Below are positions 27,703-37,521 of a stretch of DNA of 64,000 bases, piece after piece (positions within the stretch are counted from its first letter, which is position 1; every line of letters starts with the position of its first letter). The position numbers and the translations under genes were made by a program. This stretch comes from Alphaproteobacteria bacterium (lineage in GTDB: Bacteria; Pseudomonadota; Alphaproteobacteria; Puniceispirillales; Puniceispirillaceae). The stretch covers positions 1 through 64,000 of the forward strand of contig JAKMFL010000058.1 of assembly GCA_022425485.1 (NCBI GenBank). The letters run 5' to 3'. The notes beneath the pieces are model-generated. The model did not search any database. It was not told the DNA's origin and saw nothing but the letters and a program-made list of their open reading frames with translations.

Positions 27703-28311
27703 ATGGATGACACAGAACAAAAGGCAGCAATTGATTATGAGCTGCTTGTTGAGGATGCTTTGCGCACGGTTGTCAGGGGCTCGCTCGCACTTGTAGAACA
27801 TGAAGGCCTGCCCGGTGACAGCCATTTCTATATCAGCTTCCAGACGACAGCAGATGGCGTGCAAATGTCAGAAACGCTAAAAGCTGCCAACCCGCAAGAA
27901 ATGACCATTGTTCTTCAGCATCAGTTTTGGGATTTGCATGTTAGCGAATCGCATTTTTCAGTTACCCTGTCTTTTTCTGGCGTGCATCATAATCTGAACG
28001 TACCCTTTTCTGCTGTTACACATTTCAATGACCCCTCGGTTGGATTCGGCCTGCAATTCAGCGCACCAGATACCCTAGAAACCCTGCAGCAAGATACAAA
28101 CTTACCCTTAGGGGAGATATCAGATATATCGCAGCTGGAAAGTGATATCTCACAGGATAGAAAATCAAAAAAAACGCCCAAAAAAGCGCCCGAAAAAGCA
28201 TCAGAACAAGGCAAAAATAAACCTGTTATTCAAGAAGTTGCACCCGCAGGAGATGGAGCAGAAATTGTCTCGCTTGATCGGTTTCGCAAAGATCCAGCAC
28301 CAAAAAAATAA
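27703..28311 (+). CDS. sspB: ClpXP adaptor SspB, alphaproteobacterial type
   Basis: Dimeric adaptor that tethers tmRNA-tagged proteins to the ClpXP protease. The N-terminal domain (about 1-130) has the family pattern IDYELLVEDALRTVVRG and a beta-sandwich segment FYISFQT, MTIVLQHQFWDLHV and FGLQFSAP. A lysine/proline-rich linker (about 145-180) with 12-bp quasi-repeats (28168-28203) leads to a conserved C-terminal tail EIVSLDRFRKD, the likely ClpX-docking end. At 202 aa it is longer than average because of the linker. It is 69 bp after ssrA on the same strand, so the substrate tag and its adaptor are genetically linked. Confidence 0.88.
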   Translation: MDDTEQKAAIDYELLVEDALRTVVRGSLALVEHEGLPGDSHFYISFQTTADGVQMSETLKAANPQEMTIVLQHQFWDLHVSESHFSVTLSFSGVHHNLNVPFSAVTHFNDPSVGFGLQFSAPDTLETLQQDTNLPLGEISDISQLESDISQDRKSKKTPKKAPEKASEQGKNKPVIQEVAPAGDGAEIVSLDRFRKDPAPKK

Positions 28312-28395
28312 GCGGCCATTATGGCTAAATTATTGCTTAGTTTCATGATTCTCCCTTATCCAAGATTAAACGCCTGAAATTAAAGGAAGTATAAA

Positions 28396-30003
28396 ATGGC
28401 GGATTTCGATTATAGCCCCCTATTGCCAACCAGCGGCGATGATACGCCCTATCGTCATATCTCTAGCGAGCATGTAACAACCCTAGAGGTAGATGGTCGC
28501 CAATTTATTAAAGTCGCTCCTGAAGGGCTGACCTTACTTGCACAAGAAGCTATGGCGGATGTATCGCACCTCCTACGCCCCTCTCATCTGGGGCAGCTAA
28601 AAGCTATTCTGGATGACCCAGAAGCCACAAATAATGACCGCTTTGTCGCGCTAGAGATGATCAAAAATGCGGTAATTTCGGCAGATCGCGTGCTGCCTAT
28701 GTGCCAAGATACCGGCACTGCTTTGGTGAATGCTAGCCGCGGGGAATGTGTGCTAACCGGGGGCAGCGATGAAGAAGCGCTATCGCGCGGTATCTATAAC
28801 ACCTATCAGTCTCATAATTTGCGTTTCTCACAACTTGCCCCGCTGAGCATGTTTGAAGAGAAAAACACCGCTAATAATCTGCCAGCACAAATTGATATCG
28901 CGGCCAGTGCAGGAGATGAATATAAATTTACCTTTATCCAAAAAGGGGGCGGTTCTGCCAATAAGACCTTTTTGCATCAAAAAACTAAGGCTGTTTTAAA
29001 CCCAGATAGTCTAAAGGAATTTTTAAAAGAAGCGATTGTCTCGCTAGGGACAGCTGCCTGCCCGCCCTACCACCTTGCGGTTGTCATTGGCGGCACCTCC
29101 GCTGAACATAATCTGAAAGTAGTGAAAAAAGCCTCTGTGCGCGATTTAGATACGCTGCCGGTAAAGGGGTCGATGTCTGGGCATGGTTGGCGCGATTTAG
29201 AATGGGAAAAAATTATTCTGGATATGACGAGAAACCTTGGGATAGGCGCGCAGTTTGGCGGTAAATATTATTGCCATGATGTGCGGGTCATTCGTCTGCC
29301 CCGTCATGGGGCTAGCTGTCCTATCGGTATTGGTGTTTCCTGTTCTGCTGACCGCCAAATCCGCGCGAAAATTACCGCAGATGGCCTGTTTCTGGAACAG
29401 CTTGAAACAGAGCCAGCAAAATATCTGCCGGAAATATCAGATGCGACAGAAGATGATGCGGTAGCTATCGATTTAAATCAGCCAATGAAAGATATTCTGG
29501 CGACTTTGACGCAATATCCAGTAAAGACACGGGTTAAGCTAACGGGCCCAATGGTGGTGGCACGGGATATCGCCCATGCTAAATTATTAGAGCAGCTTGG
29601 GGAAACAGGAAGCTTACCAGATTATATTAAAGACCACCCGGTTTATTATGCTGGCCCTGCAAAGACGCCAGATGGGATGGCGTCTGGCTCGTTTGGCCCT
29701 ACGACCGCGGGGCGGATGGATAGCTATGTTGACCGCTTTCAGGAAGCTGGTGGCTCTATGGTGATGCTAGCGAAAGGCAACCGTTCCGCCATGGTCAAGA
29801 ATGCCTGTAAAAAACATGGCGGCTTTTATCTTGGCTCTATTGGCGGTGTTGCCGCTAAATTGGCGCTTGAATCTATCAAAAAGGTTGAAGTTCTGGAATT
29901 TCCCGAATTTGGCATGGAAGCCGTCTGGCGCATTGAGGTAGAAGACTTCCCAGCCTTTATCATCACAGATGATAAGGGTAACGATTTCTTTGACTTATCT
30001 TAG
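28396..30003 (+). CDS. Class I fumarate hydratase (iron-sulfur)
   Basis: Hydrates fumarate to malate in the TCA cycle using an oxygen-labile 4Fe-4S cluster. Three cluster cysteines fit [10 protein letters not shown] (near 108), [16 protein letters not shown] (near 220) and [12 protein letters not shown] (near 305). The C-terminal domain contains [13 protein letters not shown] (near 437) and [13 protein letters not shown]. At 535 aa it is the long single-chain FumA/FumB form. An AAGGAAG box precedes the ATG. Its stop is followed by a short hairpin shared with the end of glcF. Confidence 0.94.
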   Translation: MADFDYSPLLPTSGDDTPYRHISSEHVTTLEVDGRQFIKVAPEGLTLLAQEAMADVSHLLRPSHLGQLKAILDDPEATNNDRFVALEMIKNAVISADRVLPMCQDTGTALVNASRGECVLTGGSDEEALSRGIYNTYQSHNLRFSQLAPLSMFEEKNTANNLPAQIDIAASAGDEYKFTFIQKGGGSANKTFLHQKTKAVLNPDSLKEFLKEAIVSLGTAACPPYHLAVVIGGTSAEHNLKVVKKASVRDLDTLPVKGSMSGHGWRDLEWEKIILDMTRNLGIGAQFGGKYYCHDVRVIRLPRHGASCPIGIGVSCSADRQIRAKITADGLFLEQLETEPAKYLPEISDATEDDAVAIDLNQPMKDILATLTQYPVKTRVKLTGPMVVARDIAHAKLLEQLGETGSLPDYIKDHPVYYAGPAKTPDGMASGSFGPTTAGRMDSYVDRFQEAGGSMVMLAKGNRSAMVKNACKKHGGFYLGSIGGVAAKLALESIKKVEVLEFPEFGMEAVWRIEVEDFPAFIITDDKGNDFFDLS

Positions 30004-30008
30004 AGGCC

Positions 30009-30027
30009 CGCGCTTTATTTAAGCGCG
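30009..30027. terminator. Hairpin between convergent fumarase and glcF
   Basis: CGCGCTT (30009-30015) pairs with AAGCGCG (30021-30027) around TATTT. It begins 5 bp after the fumarase stop and overlaps the glcF stop. There is no long U-tract, so it is a moderate candidate. Confidence 0.5.
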
Positions 30028-31325
30028 TCTTGCAAGCCTGCTGGCACGGGCCCTCCATAGGCCCAGTCCAGTAATTGCACCGTATGGCAAACAGGCGCGT
30101 CTGCCCCTGCAATCTGATTAATACACCCAAGGTTGCCAGCCGCAACAATATCTGCTTGCGCATGATTGATATTACCGATTTTGCGGCGTTGAAGCTGGTT
30201 TGCCATTTCGGGTTGCAGGATATTATAGACCCCAGCCGAGCCGCAGCATAAATGCGCTTCGGCTATCTGGCGCACCTCAAACCCTGCTTGGCTAAGCAAT
30301 GTTTTAGGGGTTGAGGTCACCTTTTGCCCATGCTGAAGAGAGCAAGCTGCGTGATAAGCAACAGACAAACCCTTATCTGGCAAAGGCGCAAGGTCTGTAT
30401 GCGCCGCTAGAAATTCAGTGATATCCATCGCAAGAGAGGCGATTTTTTCTCCCGTCTCACGAAGCTCAGCATCCGAAGATAGCAGCTGGCCATAATCCTT
30501 CAAGGTCGTCCCACAGCCTGATGTATTGACAATAATTGCGTCTAAATCGCCCTTATCAATATCTTTTTTCCAAGCATGAGCCGTAGCCCGCATCTGGCTG
30601 TGCGCACTATCGCTTTCATTAATATGATGTGCAAGCCCGCCACAACAGCTCGCAAGCTGGCGGACGATAACCTCTACCCCCACCCTAGATAACAGGCGCA
30701 AGGTAGCCGCATTAATTTCAGGGGCAATCGCCCTTTGCGCACATCCTTGCAGTAAAATCACGCGCTTTTGAACAGGTTTTTCAGGAACAAAAATCTTATC
30801 CTTTTCCCCAACTTCATCTACCGGGCCTATCGAGGCTGGCGCAGCCCCTATCATAGCCGCCAAACGCCGCGGCAATATAGGCGCAAACAGACGCGCACGC
30901 ATGGCAAGCTTCAAAGCAAAATTGAATAAAGTAGCGCGAGGTACCAGACCTGCTAGCAATTTGCGAATAAGCTTATCCCCTAACGAGCGAGAGGTGTTTT
31001 TCTCAACCTCTGCGCGGCCAATATCAACTAAATGCAGATAATCCACCCCAGAAGGGCAGGTCGTCATACAAGACATACAGCCAAGGCATCTATCCAGATG
31101 ATAACCAACCTGCTGCATATCCATCTGATCGCCAGTATCGCCGCCGCCAAGCGCATCGCGCATCATCCAGATACGGCCACGCGGACTATCACGCTCATCG
31201 CCAGTTAGCACAAAGGTAGGACAGGTTGCGGTACAAAACCCGCAATGCACACATTTGCGCAAAATATCATCTGCCATCTGAATTTCAGGACGCTGCAAAG
31301 CGGTCTTATCAAAGTGCGTTTGCAT
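30015..31325 (-). CDS. glcF: Glycolate oxidase iron-sulfur subunit
   Basis: Electron-transfer subunit of glycolate dehydrogenase. Two 4Fe-4S ferredoxin motifs near the N-terminus, CVHCGFCTATCP (near 25) and CLGCMSCMTTCPSG (near 79), are followed by two CCG domains with ASCCGGLAHH (near 232) and LCCGSAG (near 360). At 436 aa it is full length. It overlaps glcE by 17 nt, showing coupled translation, and is last in the order glcD-glcE-glcF. Confidence 0.95.
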   Translation of the reverse strand: MQTHFDKTALQRPEIQMADDILRKCVHCGFCTATCPTFVLTGDERDSPRGRIWMMRDALGGGDTGDQMDMQQVGYHLDRCLGCMSCMTTCPSGVDYLHLVDIGRAEVEKNTSRSLGDKLIRKLLAGLVPRATLFNFALKLAMRARLFAPILPRRLAAMIGAAPASIGPVDEVGEKDKIFVPEKPVQKRVILLQGCAQRAIAPEINAATLRLLSRVGVEVIVRQLASCCGGLAHHINESDSAHSQMRATAHAWKKDIDKGDLDAIIVNTSGCGTTLKDYGQLLSSDAELRETGEKIASLAMDITEFLAAHTDLAPLPDKGLSVAYHAACSLQHGQKVTSTPKTLLSQAGFEVRQIAEAHLCCGSAGVYNILQPEMANQLQRRKIGNINHAQADIVAAGNLGCINQIAGADAPVCHTVQLLDWAYGGPVPAGLQDALK

Positions 31326-32502
31326 CTGCCGCGCCTCCTAGTTCGATTTTCTGCGGGTTCAGAATATACATTGGATCAAAAGCGGTTTTAATCCGGCTTT
31401 GCAACCCGCCAAGCGCCGCATCTAAGGGCTGAAAAATAGGTTGCGACGCCTGAATAGCTTCGGGTGCGCGCATCAAAGTAGCATGCCCCCCATCTTGGCG
31501 CGCCAGAACCGCGCGTATAGCCGCGCCAAGCTCTGCCCCTGCCCCGCCTAGCCAGATAAGCCCGCCAGCCCAATCCAGCGCATAATCCACCTTATATTTA
31601 GCTTCTAATTCTGCGATAATTTGCGGCGCATAGGAGGGGGTAACAGATAGCTTCCAGACCTGCTCTGCGTCCTTTTGAAGGCACGAGATATCGCGCATCA
31701 TTTTCCAGAATTCACTGCTTTCCTCTGCTGACATAAGCCTGAGCGTGCCTGTTTTTTCGAGCAAAGCAGATAGAGAGGCTATTCTGTCATCTACCGAGAT
31801 TTTCACCCCCTCAAGGCGAAGAACAGCGTTAAAGCCGCCGCCAGATTTTATAATAGCACCGCCAGATGGCTCAGTTGCAGATCCAAAACCAATTGACAGG
31901 GCAGAACGGGCTTCGGCCAGACTAGCGCAAGTAACAGATAGGCTAGTCATAAACTCAGGGCGCGGCAGGACTTTTAAGGTTATCTCTGACATCACCGCCA
32001 ACATCCCAAAAGAGCCACACATCAGCTTAGAGAGATCATATCCGGTAACATTTTTCATCACTTTGCTACCAGAGCGGAAATAGCCCGCACGGCCAGATAT
32101 AGCATCAAACCCCAGCAAATAATCCCGTGCAGCCCCAGCCGATATGCGGCGCGAGCCTGATAAGTTACAAGCGATAACACCGCCAAGGGAGCCGGGCGTT
32201 GACTGGCCATAAAATTTGTCTAAATGAAGCGGCTCAAAACCCAGCATCTGCCCATTTTTATCTAATGTCTCTTCAATTTCGATTAGGGGTGTTCCAGAAC
32301 GCGCTACCATGACCAGCTCTTCTGGTTGATAGTCGGTTATTCCGCTATGGGCAGATAAGCTCAGCTCATCACGCGCTAAAACGCGCCCACCAAGGTTTTT
32401 TTTGGTGCCATAGCCAGTGACCTGCAATGGCGTTTTATTTTGCAGTGCGTCACGGATAATCTCTTCGATATCCGCACATTTCTCTGGCGTGTAGCGTGCC
32501 AT
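31309..32502 (-). CDS. glcE: Glycolate oxidase FAD-binding subunit
   Basis: FAD-linked subunit of glycolate dehydrogenase. The PCMH-type FAD-binding domain (about 15-190) shows SLGGVIACNLSGSRRISAGAARDYLLG, read in parts near 110-135, and the end MKNVTGYDLSKLMCGSFGML near 157-176. The C-terminal part is shorter than in GlcD, as usual for GlcE. It is 397 aa. It lies 67 bp after glcD and overlaps glcF. Confidence 0.94.
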   Translation of the reverse strand: MARYTPEKCADIEEIIRDALQNKTPLQVTGYGTKKNLGGRVLARDELSLSAHSGITDYQPEELVMVARSGTPLIEIEETLDKNGQMLGFEPLHLDKFYGQSTPGSLGGVIACNLSGSRRISAGAARDYLLGFDAISGRAGYFRSGSKVMKNVTGYDLSKLMCGSFGMLAVMSEITLKVLPRPEFMTSLSVTCASLAEARSALSIGFGSATEPSGGAIIKSGGGFNAVLRLEGVKISVDDRIASLSALLEKTGTLRLMSAEESSEFWKMMRDISCLQKDAEQVWKLSVTPSYAPQIIAELEAKYKVDYALDWAGGLIWLGGAGAELGAAIRAVLARQDGGHATLMRAPEAIQASQPIFQPLDAALGGLQSRIKTAFDPMYILNPQKIELGGAADANAL

Positions 32503-32569
32503 ATTACTTGCTTAACTCCCTTAAGCGGCTTTGGTCATAAAAGCCCCGCTAATTTTTATGTTTGACCTG

Positions 32570-34057
32570 TTAGAAACGGGGAATATCGGGGTGCGGCAAC
32601 TGGCCATGATGGACATGCAGACGCCCTAGCTCCGCACAGCGATGCAACACTGGAAATACTTTACCCGGGTTCAAAAGATGGTCAGGGTCAAACGCACATT
32701 TCAGGCGTTGTTGCTGCTTTAAATCATCTTCGGTAAACATTTCCCCCATCAGGTCACGCTTTTCAACGCCCACCCCATGCTCGCCTGTCAGCACCCCGCC
32801 TAATGCCACGCAATTGCGTAATATCTCCGCCCCAAATTCCTCAGCGCGTGCCAACTCCCCTTCTGCATTTGCATCAAACAGGATAAGGGGGTGCAGATTA
32901 CCATCACCAGCATGAAATACATTTGCTACTCTCAGGCCATATTTCTGGCTCATTGCCGACATTCTGGTTAGCATTTCTGGTAAAGCTTTACGCGGAATTG
33001 TACCATCCATACAAAGATAATCAGGTGATATACGCCCAACCGCAGGAAAGGCTGATTTGCGCCCTGCCCAAAACTGATTACGTTCTTCCTCAGACTGGCT
33101 AATGCGAATACTGCTCGCGCCTGCCCCCTTCATTAAGGTTGCAACCCTATCTAGCAGATAGTCCACTTCCACTTCGGGGCCATCTAGCTCAACAATTAAC
33201 AGCGCGGCGGCCTCTCTTGGATAGCCAGCATTCACAAAATCCTCAGCCGCATTAATGGCAGGATTATCCATCATTTCCATGCCCGCCGGAATAATACCTG
33301 CCGCAATAACGATACTAACCGCCTGTCCAGCTTCTTGGACAGTGTCGAACCCTACCAGCATGGCGCGTTGGGTAGCTGGTTTACGCAAAATACGCACCGT
33401 CACCTCTGTAACCACCCCAAGCAGCCCTTCAGAACCTGTCATAATACCCAAAATATCAAAGCCGGGCGCATCTAGATGCTTGCCGCCAATACGGACAATC
33501 TCGCCATCCATGGTGACCATCTCAATACCCAGCACATTATTGGTCGTCAGGCCATATTTCAGGCAATGCACGCCCCCTGAATTTTCAGCAATATTCCCGC
33601 CAATAGAACAGGCTATCTGGCTAGAAGGGTCTGGTGCATAATAAAAGCCATCATCCTGAACGGCCGTGGTAATCGCTAAGTTTGTTACCCCCGGCTGCGC
33701 TGTAACGGTGCGGTTTTCAAAGTCAATTTCAGTAATTTGATTAAACTTACCCAAGCCGAGCAACACCCCATCAGACAAAGGAAGGGCCCCGCCTGACAGG
33801 CTAGTTCCTGCTCCGCGCGGAACAATTTTTACCCCATTATCGCGGCACCATTTCATTACATCTGCTACTTGCTGGGTTGTTTCTGGCAAAACCACCACAA
33901 GCGGTAAATTCCGGTAAGCAGATAACCCGTCACTATCAAAAGCCTTCATGGTCGTGCGATCATCAATAACGCACCCTTTTGGCAATAGTGATTTTAGCGC
34001 GCCAACAATTTCATCGCGCCTATCTAGAATATTTTGTTCTGGTTCTGGCAATAGCAT
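32570..34057 (-). CDS. glcD: Glycolate oxidase catalytic subunit
   Basis: Flavoprotein oxidising glycolate to glyoxylate and passing electrons to the respiratory chain, salvaging phytoplankton or photorespiratory glycolate. The PCMH FAD domain has VPRGAGTSLSGGALP near 80, SIGGNIAENSGG near 150 and GSEGLLGVVTEVTV near 215. The C-terminal FAD-oxidase domain has VFHAGDGNLHP near 380 and GEHGVGVEKRDLM near 428. I use the ATG at 34057, since the next upstream option is a TTG. It is 495 aa. It is first of glcD-glcE-glcF; no GlcC-type regulator is adjacent. Confidence 0.95.
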   Translation of the reverse strand: MLLPEPEQNILDRRDEIVGALKSLLPKGCVIDDRTTMKAFDSDGLSAYRNLPLVVVLPETTQQVADVMKWCRDNGVKIVPRGAGTSLSGGALPLSDGVLLGLGKFNQITEIDFENRTVTAQPGVTNLAITTAVQDDGFYYAPDPSSQIACSIGGNIAENSGGVHCLKYGLTTNNVLGIEMVTMDGEIVRIGGKHLDAPGFDILGIMTGSEGLLGVVTEVTVRILRKPATQRAMLVGFDTVQEAGQAVSIVIAAGIIPAGMEMMDNPAINAAEDFVNAGYPREAAALLIVELDGPEVEVDYLLDRVATLMKGAGASSIRISQSEEERNQFWAGRKSAFPAVGRISPDYLCMDGTIPRKALPEMLTRMSAMSQKYGLRVANVFHAGDGNLHPLILFDANAEGELARAEEFGAEILRNCVALGGVLTGEHGVGVEKRDLMGEMFTEDDLKQQQRLKCAFDPDHLLNPGKVFPVLHRCAELGRLHVHHGQLPHPDIPRF

Positions 34058-34144
34058 AATTTTATCTCGCAAATGAAATAGAACATCTTATGTGATATCG
34101 ACTTTTCTCTATTGATGTCCAGCGCTTCTTTTCCGGCAAATAAA

Positions 34145-34172
34145 AAACCGCATGAACGCGGTCATGCGGTTT
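34145..34172 (-). terminator. Strong rho-independent terminator of rpmJ
   Basis: An 11-bp perfect stem, AAACCGCATGA (34145-34155) with TCATGCGGTTT (34162-34172), and a 6-nt loop. On the minus strand it is followed by a T-run (GGTTTTTTATT). It lies 46 bp after the rpmJ stop. Confidence 0.9.
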
Positions 34173-34217
34173 GGTAGTATCAGCCATATTCTCCCTAAAA
34201 AGAGAGCAAGGCAAACC

Positions 34218-34343
34218 TTAGCCCTGGCGAGCTTTCATGCGCGGGTTCTTTTTGTTAATAACATAGAGACGGCCGCGACGACGAACCACCTGACAGTTAC
34301 GATCGCGTGATTTTAGCGTTTTAAGAGAACTTGCAACTTTCAT
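34218..34343 (-). CDS. rpmJ: 50S ribosomal protein L36
   Basis: A 41-residue basic ribosomal protein. The translation begins [18 protein letters not shown] and ends [12 protein letters not shown], the family's conserved C-terminus. It has only one cysteine, so it is the zinc-independent form rather than the four-ligand zinc-ribbon type. An in-frame ATG at 34352 would add three residues; MKV is the usual start. It stands alone between glcD and msrA, with a strong terminator. Confidence 0.95.
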   Translation of the reverse strand: MKVASSLKTLKSRDRNCQVVRRRGRLYVINKKNPRMKARQG

Positions 34344-34436
34344 TTTAATCATCCATAGCCGCAGAGGCTGTAAAATCCGTAAATAGTGGGCGGACAATAA
34401 CCACAGGCGCGAAAAAGATCAAGCTTTTAGTTTAGC

Positions 34437-34481
34437 GTTACTAGGCGGGGCGTAACTAGGTGGGGCGCAACTAGGTGGGGC
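34437..34481. repeat. Tandem repeat, 3 x 15 bp, between msrA and rpmJ
   Basis: GTTACTAGGCGGGGC (34437-34451), GTAACTAGGTGGGGC (34452-34466) and GCAACTAGGTGGGGC (34467-34481) differ from one another at one to three bases. The array ends 12 bp before the msrA stop on the minus strand. It is the clearest example of the window-wide 15-bp duplications. Confidence 0.96.
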
Positions 34482-34493
34482 AGCCCGTCTTGG

Positions 34494-35126
34494 CTAATAC
34501 CGAACGTTACATCCCGACAGCCCACAATAGCCATTAGGCACCTTATGCAGATATTGCTGATGATAATCTTCAGCATAATAAAATATTTCTTTCGATTTAA
34601 TCTCTGTTGTTATTGGGCCGAATCCCTTTGCGGAAAGCTTCTGGCTATAATGCTTGGCACTGGCGCGGGCAGCCGCCAGCATATCTGCATCTTCTGTATA
34701 AATCACAGAACGATATTGCGTGCCCCTATCATTGCCTTGACGATTGCCTTGTGTTGGGTCATGCCCTTCCCAAAATCGAGCTAAAAGGGCATCGAACGAC
34801 AATAGTGAGGGCTGAAAGGCCACCAAAACAACCTCACTATGCCCGGTCTGACCAGAACATACTTCCTCATAGGTGGGGTTGGGCGTTCGCCCCCCTGCAT
34901 ACCCTACCGCAGTGCTATAAACCCCATCTTGTGTCCAAAACAGGCGCTCTGCCCCCCAAAAACATCCCAAACCTAGCTGCACAAGCTGTACATCCTCTGG
35001 AAAGGGCGCACCGATAGGCCGTCCATGTACGGCATGGGCGCCCGGATTTAAAATTGGCGTGCTGCGTCCTGCCAGAGCTTCGCTCACATCTGGCAAGCGT
35101 GATTTAAAGGGGTTCGTGAAAAACAT
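34494..35126 (-). CDS. msrA: Peptide methionine-S-sulfoxide reductase A
   Basis: Repairs methionine-S-sulfoxide in oxidised proteins. The catalytic cysteine is in [12 protein letters not shown] (near 53). [25 protein letters not shown], read in parts near 75-100, and [15 protein letters not shown] near 189-203 are conserved, the latter with the resolving cysteine. An N-terminal segment of about 45 residues precedes the core, as in E. coli-type MsrA. It is 210 aa and monocistronic. Confidence 0.96.
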   Translation of the reverse strand: MFFTNPFKSRLPDVSEALAGRSTPILNPGAHAVHGRPIGAPFPEDVQLVQLGLGCFWGAERLFWTQDGVYSTAVGYAGGRTPNPTYEEVCSGQTGHSEVVLVAFQPSLLSFDALLARFWEGHDPTQGNRQGNDRGTQYRSVIYTEDADMLAAARASAKHYSQKLSAKGFGPITTEIKSKEIFYYAEDYHQQYLHKVPNGYCGLSGCNVRY

Positions 35127-35203
35127 TTTAATAGCACCTTTATAAAAAGGGTTCTAAGGAGGGGTTAAGGCTTTTAAAAAACTAAATGCCGCCCTCTTTA
35201 GAT

Positions 35204-36388
35204 TTAGGTATCACTGTCTAAAATAGCAATGCCTGGCAGCTCGCGCCCTTCAATCCATTCCAGAAACGCCCCCCCTGCCAGCGATACATAGCTAAACGCA
35301 TCCGCGCAACCAGCATGGTTTAGCGCCGCCACCGTATCGCCCCCGCCCGCAATAGAAACAAGGTCACTAGCAGCCGTTGCCTGTGCAACAGTATTAGCGA
35401 GCGCCGAAGTGCCAACATCAAAAGGCGGAATTTCAAACGCGCCCATAGGCCCGTTCCATAACACGCATTTTGCACTTGAGATCACAGCGCTATAATCCGC
35501 GATAGCCCGTGGCCCGATATCTAGCATCATCTCATCTTCTGCCAGCCCTTCATTAAGGATGGTACGCGATGGCGCGCCTTGTTTAAATTCACGTGCTGCC
35601 TGCCCGTCTACTGGCAGATGAATGGTACAATTTTGGGCCTCGGCGCGGCGCAAAATGTCACCCGCTATATCTAGTAAATCAGCTTCCATTAGCGAGCGTG
35701 CCATATCATAGCCCTTTGCCGCTAGGAAGGTATTCGCCATGCCGCCGCCTAATATCAAATGATCAACACGGCTGATCAGGTGGGTTAATACATCCAGCTT
35801 GGTGGAAATTTTTGCGCCGCCAACCACGGCTACTACTGGGCGCTTTGGCGTATCAAGCGCGGTTTTCAGGGCGCGAACTTCGCGCATCAATGCGGGCCCC
35901 GCATAGGCTGGCAAGTGCTGTGCTAGCGCGTGGGTAGAGGCATGCGCCCGGTGCGCACAAGAAAACGCATCATTGACATAAATATCACCCGCCCTTGCCA
36001 ATTTCTCAGCAAAACTTGCCTCATTCGCTTCTTCTTCTGGCCAAAAGCGCAGATTCTCTGCCATTACAAGCGTGCCAGCTGCTGGGCTTTCCAGCCTATC
36101 TAAATCCGAAATTAGTGGCACGGAAAGCTGATAATTCTCCTCAATATAAGCGCAAATAGGCGCAAGGCTCATCTCTGGTACTATCTGGCCTTTTGGCCGC
36201 CCTAGATGGCTGAGCAGGATAATTGCCGCCCCTTTTTCCAAAAGCGACTGGATACCGGGCATAATACGGTCTATTCGGGTTGCGTCACTGACCTTGCCAT
36301 TGGCTAGCGGGCAATTAAAATCAACACGCATCAAAATTGTCTGGCCATTAAGGTCTTCTGCGTGCATCTCTTCAATTGGCTGTATCAT
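35204..36388 (-). CDS. pgk: Phosphoglycerate kinase
   Basis: Interconverts 1,3-bisphosphoglycerate and 3-phosphoglycerate with ATP production. The N-terminal signature MRVDFNCPLANGKVSD (near 20-35) and HLGRPKG (near 61) bind phosphoglycerate. VVGGAKISTK (near 190) and the nucleotide loop GGGDTVAALN (near 355) are present. I start at the ATG at 36388, giving 394 aa, the family norm; the longer in-frame start adds 19 basic residues with no ribosome-binding site. No gap or fba gene is adjacent. Confidence 0.96.
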   Translation of the reverse strand: MIQPIEEMHAEDLNGQTILMRVDFNCPLANGKVSDATRIDRIMPGIQSLLEKGAAIILLSHLGRPKGQIVPEMSLAPICAYIEENYQLSVPLISDLDRLESPAAGTLVMAENLRFWPEEEANEASFAEKLARAGDIYVNDAFSCAHRAHASTHALAQHLPAYAGPALMREVRALKTALDTPKRPVVAVVGGAKISTKLDVLTHLISRVDHLILGGGMANTFLAAKGYDMARSLMEADLLDIAGDILRRAEAQNCTIHLPVDGQAAREFKQGAPSRTILNEGLAEDEMMLDIGPRAIADYSAVISSAKCVLWNGPMGAFEIPPFDVGTSALANTVAQATAASDLVSIAGGGDTVAALNHAGCADAFSYVSLAGGAFLEWIEGRELPGIAILDSDT

Positions 36389-36496
36389 CTGTTTATCTTT
36401 TCGTTTATGACGGTTATTGCCTGTCTTATGGCATATTGATCTCATAGCAAAACCCTATTATTTTGACCAGTATCTTGCTCAATTTCTGGAGCTTTC

Positions 36497-37207
36497 ATGA
36501 CCTCAGCTTTTGATGAATTTAAGCGCGGCGTATGTGATGAGATGCCGCTGCAAATTGGCATTTTTCCGTTTGGACTGGTCTATGGCGTTCTGGGTGTAGA
36601 AAGCGGGATGAGTGTGCTGGAAACCTGCCTCTTATCGGTCATTCTATTTGGCGGGGCAAGCCAGATTGTGTTCACCCAATTGCTGGCTAGCACGACACCG
36701 GCTGGCGTTATTCTGGCCACTGTTAGCACCGTAAATCTACGTCACCTTTTATATGGATTATCAATTGGCGCATATTTGCGGAGCCTGCCGCTACGCTGGC
36801 GTATTTTATTGGCCTATCTTCTAACAGACGAAGCTTATGCGATGTCTATTGCACGGTTCAGAGGGATGCCTGCCTCGCCTTTCATGCATTATCATCTGCT
36901 TGGCACCGGATCGTTGCTGTTTATTGTCTGGCAACTCTCTACTATCAGCGGCGCCTTTTTAGGTACTGCGGTACCGGAAAGCTTGCAACTAGGCTTTGCA
37001 GTGCCCCTATCCTTTATTGCGGTTCTAGCGCCAGTAATTAAAAGACGGGCTGAAATTATCGCTGCTTTCAGCGCTGGGGCAACTGCGCTATTGCTGCATG
37101 ATATGGCTTGGAATTTATGGCTTATTTGCGCAGCTATAGTCGGCATCCTATCTGGCTGGGCGTTCAGCACTTTTGAAAAAACACCGCTAATGGAGAACAG
37201 CAAATGA
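36497..37207 (+). CDS. AzlC family branched-chain amino acid exporter, large subunit
   Basis: Polytopic inner-membrane protein of the AzlC/YgaZ family, which with a small AzlD/YgaH partner exports branched-chain amino acids. The signature FPFGLVYGVLG near 24 and FGGASQIVFTQLLA near 52-65 are typical, as is NLRHLLYGLSIG near 83. It is 236 aa with about five to seven hydrophobic segments. It overlaps the downstream AzlD-like gene by 4 nt (ATGA). Confidence 0.92.
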   Translation: MTSAFDEFKRGVCDEMPLQIGIFPFGLVYGVLGVESGMSVLETCLLSVILFGGASQIVFTQLLASTTPAGVILATVSTVNLRHLLYGLSIGAYLRSLPLRWRILLAYLLTDEAYAMSIARFRGMPASPFMHYHLLGTGSLLFIVWQLSTISGAFLGTAVPESLQLGFAVPLSFIAVLAPVIKRRAEIIAAFSAGATALLLHDMAWNLWLICAAIVGILSGWAFSTFEKTPLMENSK

Positions 37208-37521
37208 GCTTATTTGTTCTGATATGCCTATGCGGTTTTTTCACCTACCTTACGCGGTTTTTGCCGCTAACAGGCTGGCTACCGGCGCAAATGCCCAACT
37301 GGTTTGAACGCGCCATGTATTTTGTTCCGATAGCGGTATTAACGCCAATTATTGTGCATTCTGTCTTTATCACCCCAGATAGCGGAATTACGCTGGCCGA
37401 TAATACGCGATTGCCAGCTGCTATTCTTGCGGTTCTCGTCGCCCTGCTTACCAGATCTGTTATCATCACCCTTATCGGCGGGTTTGCGTGTCTTTGGGCT
37501 ATCAGCTATTTTGGCCTTTAG
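37204..37521 (+). CDS. AzlD family small exporter subunit
   Basis: Small four-helix membrane partner of AzlC. It is 105 aa with hydrophobic segments throughout and the family pattern TRFLPL near 17 and FVPIAVLTPIIVHSVF near 43-58. Its start overlaps the AzlC stop. Its last 20 nt overlap the 3' end of the convergent EamA-type gene, an unusually tight convergent arrangement. Confidence 0.9.
   Translation: MSLFVLICLCGFFTYLTRFLPLTGWLPAQMPNWFERAMYFVPIAVLTPIIVHSVFITPDSGITLADNTRLPAAILAVLVALLTRSVIITLIGGFACLWAISYFGL

Noticed and set aside
27467-27864. Two minus-strand frames over ssrA and the sspB start
   Set aside because: They are antisense to the tmRNA coding piece and to sspB, and have no recognisable domain.
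34437-34481. REP/ERIC-type dispersed repeat at the msrA 3' end
   Set aside because: The unit occurs only here and is a local tandem copy, with no palindromic structure or second locus in the window.
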